From Amphritea atlantica (GTDB taxonomy: Bacteria > Pseudomonadota > Gammaproteobacteria > Pseudomonadales > Balneatricaceae), in assembly GCA_024397875.1 (NCBI GenBank), contig CP073344.1, positions 4,083,001-4,147,000 on the forward strand: a stretch of 64,000 nt of DNA, written 5' to 3'. The first letter of the stretch is position 1, and each line of letters opens with the position of its first letter. The position numbers were made by a program, and so were the translations under genes. The notes under the pieces were generated by a model. The model had not been told where the DNA came from. It ran no database searches and was given only the letters and a program-made list of their open reading frames with translations. Below, piece by piece: positions 56,387 through 64,000 of the stretch.

Positions 56387-57802
56387 ATGAGCACACGTCA
56401 CGAGCATGACCTGCTGGGCGATATGGAAATTCCTGCGGACGCCTGGTATGGCATTCAGACACAACGCGCCGTTGATAACTTCGCCATAACCGGCGTTCCC
56501 ATTAGCCATTTCCCGCAGCTGGTGCAGGCACTGGCGATGGTAAAAATGGCCGCCGCCAAAGCCAATACTGACCTGGGCAGTCTTGATCCGCTTAAGTCAC
56601 AGGCGATCATTGCCGCCTGCGAAGAGATTCGTGATGGCCACCTGCATGACCAGTTTGTCGTCGACCTGATTCAGGGCGGAGCGGGCACTTCAACCAACAT
56701 GAATGCCAACGAAGTCATTGCCAATCTCGCGCTGGAAAAACTGGGGCACCCGAAAGGGCAGTATCAGTACCTGCACCCCAACGATGATGTGAACCGTTCT
56801 CAGTCGACGAATGACGCGTATCCCTCTGCGGCCTGCCTGGCGATTCAGCTGGCTTCAGACCCGCTGATAGAGACCATCAAAAGCCTGATTGATGCCCTCA
56901 GAGCAAAAGGGCAGGAGTTCTCCGATGTGGTTAAGATGGGCCGTACCCAGATGCAGGATGCGGTTCCGATGACCCTGGGTCAGGAATTCGAAGCCTTTGC
57001 CGTAACCCTGAGCGAAGATATTGACCGTCTGGGTGACGCCTGTAAGCTGCTGTGTGAGATCAACCTCGGCGGCACCGCTATTGGTACCGGCATCAATACC
57101 CATCCCCGCTATGCGGCACTGGCCGTCAGCTATCTGGCGGAAATCTCCGGTAAGCCAATGGTGCCCGCGACCAATCTGGTCGAAGCAACGTCGGATATGG
57201 GAGCCTTTGTGCTGTTCTCAGGCGTCCTGCGCCGCTTTGCGATCAAACTGAGTAAGATAGCCAACGACCTTCGTCTGCTGTCTAGTGGGCCACGCACCGG
57301 CTTTGGCGAAATCAAACTCCCGCCGATGCAACCCGGATCATCCATTATGCCGGGTAAAGTGAATCCGGTTATTCCGGAGGCGGTCAACCAGACAGCCTAT
57401 CAGGTTATCGCCAGCGACCTGGCAGTGACCCTAGCCGCAGAAGCCGGGCAGTTGCAGCTCAATGCGATGGAACCGCTGATTATCTACAACCTTCTTAACT
57501 CAATGAAGATGCTGGGCTCCGCCTGCTCAATGTTTGAGACACGTTGCATAAAGGGCATTGAAGCAGACCGTGAGCGATGTGCCGAACTAGTGGATCGCAG
57601 TATCGGTTGTATCACTGCGCTGGTGCCGCATATCGGTTATGGCAATGCCTCCCGGATCGCCCAGATCGCACTGCACTCCGGGCGTACGGTTCGGGAACTG
57701 GTGCTGTCAGAAAAGCTGTTAAGCGAAGCCGAGCTGGAACATCTGCTCAGCCCACAATCGATGCTGGCACCGCAGTCATTTGTACTGGAGAAACGTAGCT
57801 GA
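56387..57802 (+). CDS. aspA: Aspartate ammonia-lyase
   Basis: A 471-residue enzyme of the fumarase/aspartase superfamily. It converts aspartate to fumarate and ammonia. The catalytic loop signature GSSIMPGKVNP and segments AGTSTNMNANEV, VGRTQ-like KMGRTQMQDAVPMTLGQ and DVNRSQSTNDAYPSA are intact. Class II fumarase is the close alternative; the EIPADAWYGIQTQRAVDNF start and the neighbouring asparaginase gene favour aspartase. Its stop overlaps the ansA start. Confidence 0.92.
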   Translation: MSTRHEHDLLGDMEIPADAWYGIQTQRAVDNFAITGVPISHFPQLVQALAMVKMAAAKANTDLGSLDPLKSQAIIAACEEIRDGHLHDQFVVDLIQGGAGTSTNMNANEVIANLALEKLGHPKGQYQYLHPNDDVNRSQSTNDAYPSAACLAIQLASDPLIETIKSLIDALRAKGQEFSDVVKMGRTQMQDAVPMTLGQEFEAFAVTLSEDIDRLGDACKLLCEINLGGTAIGTGINTHPRYAALAVSYLAEISGKPMVPATNLVEATSDMGAFVLFSGVLRRFAIKLSKIANDLRLLSSGPRTGFGEIKLPPMQPGSSIMPGKVNPVIPEAVNQTAYQVIASDLAVTLAAEAGQLQLNAMEPLIIYNLLNSMKMLGSACSMFETRCIKGIEADRERCAELVDRSIGCITALVPHIGYGNASRIAQIALHSGRTVRELVLSEKLLSEAELEHLLSPQSMLAPQSFVLEKRS

Positions 57803-58833
57803 TGAAACGACAAATCCTGATTCTATACACCGGCGGCACTATCGGCATGACGTCGTCAGCGCAGGGCTATGTTCCGGATGACGGATTTGAAGCACTGCTG
57901 AACAGTCGCCTTCAGCGGCATCACAGTCCGGGTTCCGCTCATCAGTTGCCCGATTACCGGCTGGTTAAGTTTGATCAGTTGATCGACAGCTCGAATCTGA
58001 TGCCTGCAGACTGGACGCTGATCGGTCAGGCTCTGATCGAAAACTGGCACGACTATGATGGTTTTATCGTGCTCCATGGCACCGATACCATGGCTTATAC
58101 TGCCTCAGCACTGTCATTTATTCTGCAGGGAATGAACAAACCGGTGATCATCACCGGCTCTCAGATTCCGCTATCTGAGTTGCGTAATGATGCCCTGGAC
58201 AATCTGGTCACCAGTCTGATTCTGGCGGGCAACTATGATATCCCAGAGGTCTGTATCTACTTCAACGGTCGTCTGCTACGGGGCAACCGCAGTAAAAAAG
58301 TGAAGAGCACCGAACTGGACGCCTTTGATTCACCCAACTTTGCCTGGCTGGGGCAGGTGGGTATCCATATAGCGATACAACACCCGTTGCTACTGAAGCC
58401 GGGGTCGCCGAATTTTAATCTGCCTCACTTCAAGCCTAACGGAATCGTTATAGCTCCGATCTATCCCGGCATCTCTGCCCGGGTGATCGATGCACTACTG
58501 GACGCTGAAGAGGTCAGGGCGTTGATTCTGCAATCCTACGGTGTTGGCAACCCTCCAGACCAGAACAAAACCTTTATCGCTTCCCTCGAGCGCGCTGGCA
58601 ACAACGGTATCGTAGTACTCAATACCAGTCAGTGTCTGCAGGGCAGTGTGCATCAGGGAGCCTATGCAACCGGCGAAACCCTGAACCGGATCGGCGTAAT
58701 CCCCGCTGCGGATCTCACCCTGGAAGCCGCGTTCACCAAACTACACTTCCTGATTGGTATGGGCGATGATGCCACCGCCATCCGGGAAAATATAACCCGG
58801 CCTCTCTGTGGTGAATGCAGCCTGGCGAGCTAA
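57802..58833 (+). CDS. ansA: L-asparaginase, type I (cytoplasmic)
   Basis: A 343-residue enzyme that hydrolyses asparagine to aspartate and ammonia. Two catalytic Thr motifs are visible: LYTGGTIGM near the start and VLHGTDTMAYTASAL near 90. No signal peptide, so it is the cytoplasmic type like E. coli AnsA (338 residues). It is translationally coupled to aspA, forming an Asn to fumarate pathway. Confidence 0.94.
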   Translation: MKRQILILYTGGTIGMTSSAQGYVPDDGFEALLNSRLQRHHSPGSAHQLPDYRLVKFDQLIDSSNLMPADWTLIGQALIENWHDYDGFIVLHGTDTMAYTASALSFILQGMNKPVIITGSQIPLSELRNDALDNLVTSLILAGNYDIPEVCIYFNGRLLRGNRSKKVKSTELDAFDSPNFAWLGQVGIHIAIQHPLLLKPGSPNFNLPHFKPNGIVIAPIYPGISARVIDALLDAEEVRALILQSYGVGNPPDQNKTFIASLERAGNNGIVVLNTSQCLQGSVHQGAYATGETLNRIGVIPAADLTLEAAFTKLHFLIGMGDDATAIRENITRPLCGECSLAS

Positions 58834-59055
58834 GTCATCAACGGCGGTCGTGCCGTTATAACCGAAAAAGCGAGTGTCTGCCTGTCAGGCACTTCAGGCA
58901 TCTCAACAGCCGTAAACCTGATAATTAAAACCGATATTCGAACGATATAACTTCTCGCAGAACGCTGTTTTGCAATGCTATGCTGTAAACGCTTGAAGTG
59001 GCAGTTTATCTACTCAACGCAGTTTTTTTTTGCACAATTCAGGGTCGATTATAAT

Positions 59056-60027
59056 ATGGGATTCTCAGGTTTAGTGTATGGCTATTCGCTGGATGGTAAG
59101 GGCGGTGGCAGAGTCCTGTCAGGAGATGATCTCGACAAGGGTCTGCCCGAAAATCAGCTGACCTGGCTGCATTTTGATTATACCGATGCTGATACCCGTC
59201 ACTGGATAACGGAAAAAAGTCAGCTCAGTGATGTGGTCATTGATGCACTCCTGACTGAGGAGAGCCGTCCCCGTACGACGCAGGTGAATGAAGGCCTCTT
59301 AATTGCATTAAGAGGCGTCAACCTCAGCCCCGATTCCAACCCCGAAGATATGGTGGGCATCCGCATCTGGATCGACGAAAAACGGATTATCAGCACCCGG
59401 CGACGACGGATGTTGTCGGCAAAAGATATCGTCGATGCCATTGAAGCAGGCACCGGTCCTACCAGCACCGGGGACTTTCTCGCCATGCTATCATCCACTT
59501 TGATGGTACGGATGCAGGACACCATCAACGATACCGAAGATTATGTCGACTCGATCGAAGAGGAACTACTGAGCTCCAGCAGCTACGATCTGAGAAACAA
59601 GATATCGGCAGTACGCCGGGTGGTGATCTCCCTGCGGCGCTATCTGGCACCCCAGCGGGATGCGTTGCTGCAGATGAACAATACCAAAGTTACCTGGCTG
59701 ACAGAGGGTGACCGGCAAAACCTCCGGGAGGTCACCGATACGCTGATCCGTTACATTGAAGATCTGGACTCCGCCCGGGACCGGGCAGCGGTGGCACAGG
59801 AGGAGCTCTCGAACCGGCTGGCAGAACAGATGAACAACAGGATGTATCTGCTATCGATTGTTGCTGCCGTTTTCCTCCCCCTCGGTTTCCTGACCGGACT
59901 TCTGGGTATCAACGTCGGCGGAATGCCCGGCGCAGAAAACCCCTGGGCTTTCTGGATCGTCAGTGGCTTTATGACGATTACCGTTGCAATACAGCTATGG
60001 CTGTTTAAACGTAAGAACTGGTTTTAA
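59056..60027 (+). CDS. zntB: CorA-family divalent-cation transporter, ZntB-like
   Basis: A 323-residue protein, close to ZntB (about 327). The start at 59056 gives MGFSGLVYGYSLDG, as in ZntB; an upstream ATG at 58975 adds an untypical segment. A long cytoplasmic domain is followed by two C-terminal membrane helices. The pore motif region reads GLLGINVGGMPGAENPWAF; ZntB normally has GVNxGG(I/M)PG, so the match is good. It transports zinc, probably by proton-coupled uptake. Confidence 0.9.
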   Translation: MGFSGLVYGYSLDGKGGGRVLSGDDLDKGLPENQLTWLHFDYTDADTRHWITEKSQLSDVVIDALLTEESRPRTTQVNEGLLIALRGVNLSPDSNPEDMVGIRIWIDEKRIISTRRRRMLSAKDIVDAIEAGTGPTSTGDFLAMLSSTLMVRMQDTINDTEDYVDSIEEELLSSSSYDLRNKISAVRRVVISLRRYLAPQRDALLQMNNTKVTWLTEGDRQNLREVTDTLIRYIEDLDSARDRAAVAQEELSNRLAEQMNNRMYLLSIVAAVFLPLGFLTGLLGINVGGMPGAENPWAFWIVSGFMTITVAIQLWLFKRKNWF

Positions 60028-60062
60028 CGAATCTAATAAAGCTGCATCCTGTAGCAGGGCTA

Positions 60063-61157
60063 CTAGGTCTGAGCCTGATAGTCCGGCAGCAGTTTACTAA
60101 TTTTGTCACACAGCGTCTCTTTATCTGCCGGTGTCACAATAAAATCACGGGCTCCGGCTTTCAGACAAGCTGAGAGAATCTCTTTATCCCTGAGTTCAGT
60201 CAGCAATATTACCGGAATATCCGTCAACTGATTAAACTTGTGCATATAAGCCAGCACTTTCAGGGCACTGAGATCAGACACTTCGTAATCAAGTAACAAC
60301 AGATCGGGTTTTCGACAGATCATCGCTGGCAGCGCTTCTCTGGCGTTTGCGAACACAACAGGATTGTAACCGCAGTCAAATAGAGTCTGTTGAACGGATA
60401 CAGTATCCTTCGAATCACTGCCAATCAGGGCAATATTACGCTTATTTTCTGAAACATCAGGCATCTTCAGCCGATTGATCTCGTTATAGCCCTCTTTAGC
60501 GGTTTCAGCCCACTCTGATATATCCCTGAGTTTTCGGTCACTTAATTGCCGGGTCTGTTCCGCAACATTGTTGTGTTCAATAATCAGATGGTGGTCGTAG
60601 TGCCCCGCAATCAGTTCAGTCAGTTCATTCAGTGCAGCAGAAAAAGCGTTCACCGTATCGGCCTGACACTCAACGCCTTTGTCAATATTACTGATAATGA
60701 AGTGATCGAGTTCCCGTTTATGTTCAACCAGCTCTTCACCAATGCAGGCTAAAGCCATTTGTTGCTCTGCATGAACGACCGCGTCATCTGCCTGCTTAAC
60801 CAGCAGCGCTAAGCGATGCATATCGTAAATGGGTTTCACAATAAAGTAGTTATCGACGGTCTGATTTAAACACAGCTCAGCTGCTGCACTAGCATCCTTG
60901 CTGATACACAAAATAACCGAGTAGTGCGGACAACACCCGAGCGAAAACTCAGCGACAACCCGGTTATAACACTCCAGTCCTTGCTCCAGATCCTGATATG
61001 CAATCAGGATGATTTTATGCGAGTCCTGTGCAAAGGCATCACCGAAGCTATCCGGATCGGTAATCACATCGTGACCCTTTCTCCGTAAAAAATCTTCGGT
61101 ATCATCATGAAGATGCCCGCCGTCGCTCAGAACCAGTACCACAGATTTTGTCATCAT
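60063..61157 (-). CDS. Double-receiver response-regulator-like protein
   Basis: A 364-residue protein (numbering from ATG 61157; GTG 61160 is possible). A degenerate receiver (about 4-120) has Ala53-Tyr54 where the phosphoacceptor Asp is expected, but keeps the KP of FIVKP. A helical linker (about 125-235) follows. A second receiver (about 240-360) has Asp290 in LLLLDYE and Thr320, but Thr342 replaces the invariant Lys in FIVTP. There is no output domain or HTH. It may dimerise or interact with another signalling protein. Whether either domain is phosphorylated cannot be told. Confidence 0.82.
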   Translation of the reverse strand: MMTKSVVLVLSDGGHLHDDTEDFLRRKGHDVITDPDSFGDAFAQDSHKIILIAYQDLEQGLECYNRVVAEFSLGCCPHYSVILCISKDASAAAELCLNQTVDNYFIVKPIYDMHRLALLVKQADDAVVHAEQQMALACIGEELVEHKRELDHFIISNIDKGVECQADTVNAFSAALNELTELIAGHYDHHLIIEHNNVAEQTRQLSDRKLRDISEWAETAKEGYNEINRLKMPDVSENKRNIALIGSDSKDTVSVQQTLFDCGYNPVVFANAREALPAMICRKPDLLLLDYEVSDLSALKVLAYMHKFNQLTDIPVILLTELRDKEILSACLKAGARDFIVTPADKETLCDKISKLLPDYQAQT

Positions 61158-61327
61158 CACTGAAGATCTCTGCTATTAATCCATTAGGCACTTACTACAC
61201 TCCTCATCGAAATATAGACCATACTCAGGCAAACAAACCACTTTTTGGTGACTCCAGCGCCTGAAACAGAGCCTTTACGCGAGTTAATGCCATACTGTAA
61301 GGATCCTATTAGTGAGTAGGGGGCTCT

Positions 61328-61705
61328 ATGAACTCTCAATATAAGCCGCTGGACTTTGATCATCTGGTAGCACTGGCACAAACCAAACCTCAGGTACTTG
61401 AGCGTTATTTACGCTTGAAGGTTAACCAGATAATTAACGCTGCAAAGCCTGAGAACAGGATTCATTTAAGGCGATTACAGTTTCGTATCGACGCGGTCAG
61501 ATACCGGGCTAAGACACCACTTGCCGCCTGTATAAAAATATCTCAAATGATGCACGATGAGCTTTGGTGTTTGAAAGAGGTCTTGGATGGCAGCAGAGAT
61601 TCTGTAAATCACCCGGGGCCGGCTAATACATCAGTAACAGATAACAGCAAGCGATCTGCTGACAAGGTGATACCACTGTCGCGTACCGGTAGATTTAAAG
61701 CCTGA
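61328..61705 (+). CDS. DUF3135 family protein
   Basis: A 125-residue cytoplasmic protein. The DUF3135 signature is clear: FDHLVALAQTKPQVLERY, LRRLQFRIDAVRYRA, and ACIKISQMMHDELW. A strong taggggg site precedes the ATG. It is divergent from the double-receiver gene. No function is known. Confidence 0.87.
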   Translation: MNSQYKPLDFDHLVALAQTKPQVLERYLRLKVNQIINAAKPENRIHLRRLQFRIDAVRYRAKTPLAACIKISQMMHDELWCLKEVLDGSRDSVNHPGPANTSVTDNSKRSADKVIPLSRTGRFKA

Positions 61706-61855
61706 GTTCGTCATCGACAGATGGTTCTGCCTTGCAACGGTCTCAAGATCACAGAACGCTGAACGGCCCTTTCAACAACGCCTGTCACCTCTGCAATTGG
61801 GTACATGACGTCTATGACAATTCTGGAGTGGTGCGTTAAACCCACACCGGGTTTG

Positions 61856-61898
61856 AAGTGGCTAAGTCGTTAAGTGACTAAGCTGTTAAGTGACTAGG
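61856..61898. repeat. Three 16-bp tandem repeats near the DUF3095 stop
   Basis: Three copies of AAGTGRCTAAG (61856-61866, 61872-61882, 61888-61898 with one change) each followed by a 5-bp spacer (tcgtt or ctgtt) make a 16-bp period. The third overlaps the end of the DUF3095 gene. The word AAGTGGCTA also appears in the hairpin arrays at 34 kb. Confidence 0.75.
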
Positions 61899-63045
61899 CC
61901 GTCTGCAAACGGTTTTGTTCGAGCTTAAGCTTTTTAGCGGCCAGCGCATAACCACCATCGGCACCATCAACAAAGTGCAGATGACCGCCATCGGTTATAC
62001 TCTCCACATAGCAGGTCATCTGCGCGGCATCCGACACATGGATACCAAAACGAACCCGGCCCGCCTGTTGCTCTGACTGCAAATAATCCTCTATTGCCCG
62101 ATAATCTGAAGGCGAGCAGTCCAGCACCATCCGCAGCGTATCGTCGAATTTTTTAAAGTCACAGTGCAACGGAATTTTATCAACATAGTTCCGCACGCTG
62201 GGAATAAACCTGAAGCACTTAAGATTGAACAGCGGGACCGTCAAGAAGAGCTCATAAAGGGTGCGCAAGGACGCTTTGTTGAAACCAATATCCGTCACCC
62301 TCAGCTGCCGTTTCAGGTTATCCAGAAAAGAGCGATAACGCGCATTACCCATGTTGACCGGATTAGCGGTGGCGAAAGAACCTCCCAGAACGGTCTCTAT
62401 TCTGGCAATTATCTCCGCTAACAGCGTCTGATTATTCTCATCCTGGGGCTGAATCAATAGCGCTATAGTCACGCCGTTACCCGAGGGAACGGGTTGCCAG
62501 CGACAGGTGAGGCCGGTGAATATTTCCGTTTTGCAGAACACCGGGCAGGGTGCACAACGAAACTCTGAGCGGGTCTTTACCAGACCCTCCGCCAGTGAAA
62601 TTGCGCCGCCTTTAAACATCGCCTGAGCAATGTTCTCACCAGAAAGGTATTTTGCGATCTGCAGATCTTTACCCATCGCGCGCAATGTCCTGACCGGAAC
62701 CAGCCCCGCATGAAGCTCTAAAGCAAAGCTCTCTCTGGCGAAGTGACTCAGCGACTGCAACACCTTAAGGGTCTTATCCCGCATACTTTCATGCACCAGA
62801 ATCGTCGCGCCGTCACCGCCAAACATAAACGGCAGATCGGGATTAACCAGATTAAGGTGGGCCGTGATGGCGGCCGCCCCGATAAAGTTAACATCCCGGT
62901 AGCAGCCCCGTTCAATCGCTTCAGTTGAACCGCGCACATCGACAACAGAGACATACCAGTCATCCGGTACCGGTTGGTAGAAACGCTCATCAACAATCTG
63001 AGCGATGTCAGTAAACCCTGTCAACTGCCGATAGAAGTTATCCAT
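61894..63045 (-). CDS. DUF3095 protein, nucleotide-cyclase-like
   Basis: A 383-residue cytosolic protein of DUF3095. The N-terminal half has VSVVDVRGSTEAIERG and FMFGGDGATILVHES, which mirror the two metal-binding loops of class III nucleotidyl cyclases; a Cys-rich middle (CAPCPVFC) follows. The C-terminal half has no known domain. Catalysis is unproven, but the DVRGS and GGDGA motifs would supply metal ligands. It is monocistronic between DUF3135 and ilvA. Confidence 0.82.
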   Translation of the reverse strand: MDNFYRQLTGFTDIAQIVDERFYQPVPDDWYVSVVDVRGSTEAIERGCYRDVNFIGAAAITAHLNLVNPDLPFMFGGDGATILVHESMRDKTLKVLQSLSHFARESFALELHAGLVPVRTLRAMGKDLQIAKYLSGENIAQAMFKGGAISLAEGLVKTRSEFRCAPCPVFCKTEIFTGLTCRWQPVPSGNGVTIALLIQPQDENNQTLLAEIIARIETVLGGSFATANPVNMGNARYRSFLDNLKRQLRVTDIGFNKASLRTLYELFLTVPLFNLKCFRFIPSVRNYVDKIPLHCDFKKFDDTLRMVLDCSPSDYRAIEDYLQSEQQAGRVRFGIHVSDAAQMTCYVESITDGGHLHFVDGADGGYALAAKKLKLEQNRLQTA

Positions 63046-63167
63046 CTGCTCTGCCCATCCAGCTTGCCGAAGGTTTTATCTTAACAAGATTCAGCCAGGG
63101 AGACAGAGCAGACCAACGCTATACACACCACTTTGTTGATAAAGCAGGGCTGATTGAATGCTCTGAC

Positions 63168-64000
63168 TTAAACCACAAACCGGAACAGATCCTGGCGATC
63201 GTTGAGATACTCAAACCGGATCTGCCTCTCCGTCATGCGCTCAAGCAGTGGCTGCAGGTCCTCTTTACAGGCCAGCTCAATGCCGATCAGGGCAGGGCCG
63301 CGATCACAGTTATTCTTCTTGGCATATTCAAAGCGGGCGATATCGTCATGCGGTCCCAGAACCTCAGCAAGAAACTCACGTAACGCGCCCGCCCGCTGGG
63401 GAAAGTTAACGATAAAGTAGTGTTTTAACCCCTCAAACAGCATCGCCCGCTCTTTGATCTCTTCGGTACGCAAAATATCGTTGTTACCTCCACTGACAAC
63501 ACAGACCACGGTTTTACCCCGGATCTCATCTTTAACGTTATCCAGCGCCGCAATCGATAATGCACCGGCAGGTTCGACGACAATGGCCTCCTGATTGTAA
63601 AGCTGCATCATGGTGGAGCAAACCAGACCCTCCGGCACAGTAACGACACGGTCCAGGTTCTGCTTACAGATCGCAAAGGTACGTTCACCCACCCGTTTTA
63701 CCGCCGCACCATCAACAAAATTATCGATCCGGGACAGCGTTTCATTGCTGCCAGCGGCTAATGAGCCACTCATCGACGCGGCACCTTCCGGTTCAACACC
63801 GATCAACCGGGTCAGGGGAGAGCGGGCTCTGAAGTAGGAAGACACCCCGGATGCCAGTCCACCTCCGCCCACGGGCATCAGCAACATATCCACCTGACCC
63901 TCTGTTGCAGCCAGCTGATTGAGGATCTCAACCCCCACCGATGCCTGACCCTCAATCACTTTCGGGTCATCAAAAGGATGTACAAAAGTGGCCTGCTCGG
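63168..64000 (-). CDS. ilvA: Threonine ammonia-lyase, C-terminal part (5' end outside window)
   Basis: The frame is open to base 64000, so the N-terminus and PLP-binding Lys are outside. The visible 277 residues cover FVHPFDDPKVIEGQA, the LMPVGGGGLASGV phosphate loop and a single C-terminal ACT-type domain (YFIVNFPQRAGALREFL...), ending in RFVV. The single regulatory domain is like B. subtilis IlvA rather than the two of E. coli IlvA. It converts threonine to 2-oxobutanoate for isoleucine synthesis. Confidence 0.92.
   Translation of the reverse strand, partial: EQATFVHPFDDPKVIEGQASVGVEILNQLAATEGQVDMLLMPVGGGGLASGVSSYFRARSPLTRLIGVEPEGAASMSGSLAAGSNETLSRIDNFVDGAAVKRVGERTFAICKQNLDRVVTVPEGLVCSTMMQLYNQEAIVVEPAGALSIAALDNVKDEIRGKTVVCVVSGGNNDILRTEEIKERAMLFEGLKHYFIVNFPQRAGALREFLAEVLGPHDDIARFEYAKKNNCDRGPALIGIELACKEDLQPLLERMTERQIRFEYLNDRQDLFRFVV

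Overview
The window looks like about 64 kb of chromosome from a marine gammaproteobacterium of the Oceanospirillaceae/Oceanospirillales type (Amphritea, Neptunomonas or Marinobacterium-like). I infer this from the proteins (NhaB, TrkA/TrkH, AsrA-like Lon paralog, YtoQ, DUF3135, DUF3095) and from a gene order I recall from the dnaA-proximal part of Pseudomonas chromosomes: gmhB, glyS, glyQ, an HtrB-type acyltransferase, trkA, rsmB, fmt, def, a LysM protein, dprA, tsaC, hemF, aroE. The genus cannot be fixed from sequence alone. Two ParB-binding parS palindromes, one at the 5' end of the acyltransferase gene and one just after gmhB, support placement near the replication origin, probably beyond the right edge.

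Layout. 1-4 kb: the 3' end of a CydC-type ABC exporter, a second EF-G and a purine phosphoribosyltransferase. 4.3-8.4 kb: a copper module (cueR, DUF411 protein, lipoprotein cytochrome c, small Cys-rich exported protein, copA) with a near-exact CueR promoter. 8.5-11 kb: nhaB and a peroxiredoxin-glutaredoxin fusion. 11-17.2 kb: an iron-type operon (imelysin, di-haem oxidoreductase, second imelysin, DUF1513 propeller protein, LbtU-like porin). 17.3-24.1 kb: a more accessory stretch with a LysR regulator, small unknowns, a DUF3179 protein, a low-complexity Ala-rich repeat protein, an outer-membrane beta-barrel, a decayed reading frame that resembles a FecR-domain gene, and two identical tRNA-Leu(CAG) genes. 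24.2-29.7 kb: the zinc regulon znuA / zur-znuC-znuB with a perfect Zur palindrome, a coupled MATE gene and a sorbosone-dehydrogenase-like protein. 29.7-34 kb: tag, yheV, prlC, a gamma-carbonic-anhydrase-like gene and a membrane protein. 34-34.65 kb: an AT-rich island bounded by mirrored hairpin repeats. 34.65-53.7 kb: conserved housekeeping genes. 53.8-64 kb: an XRE regulator, an AGCS symporter with aspA and ansA, zntB, a double-receiver protein, DUF3135, DUF3095, and the 3' part of ilvA.

How the parts fit. Three metal-homeostasis modules carry their own visible or likely operators (CueR, Zur, possible Fur). The asparaginase/aspartase pair plus symporter forms an Asn-to-Asp-to-fumarate route. 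The most unusual material is (1) the Ala-rich protein with two tandem-repeat periods and a basic tail, followed by a beta-barrel and a degraded FecR-like gene, (2) the hairpin arrays that start at the stop codons of two convergent genes, and (3) a response regulator whose two receiver domains have lost complementary catalytic residues. No CRISPR array, intact insertion sequence, prophage or rRNA operon was seen.
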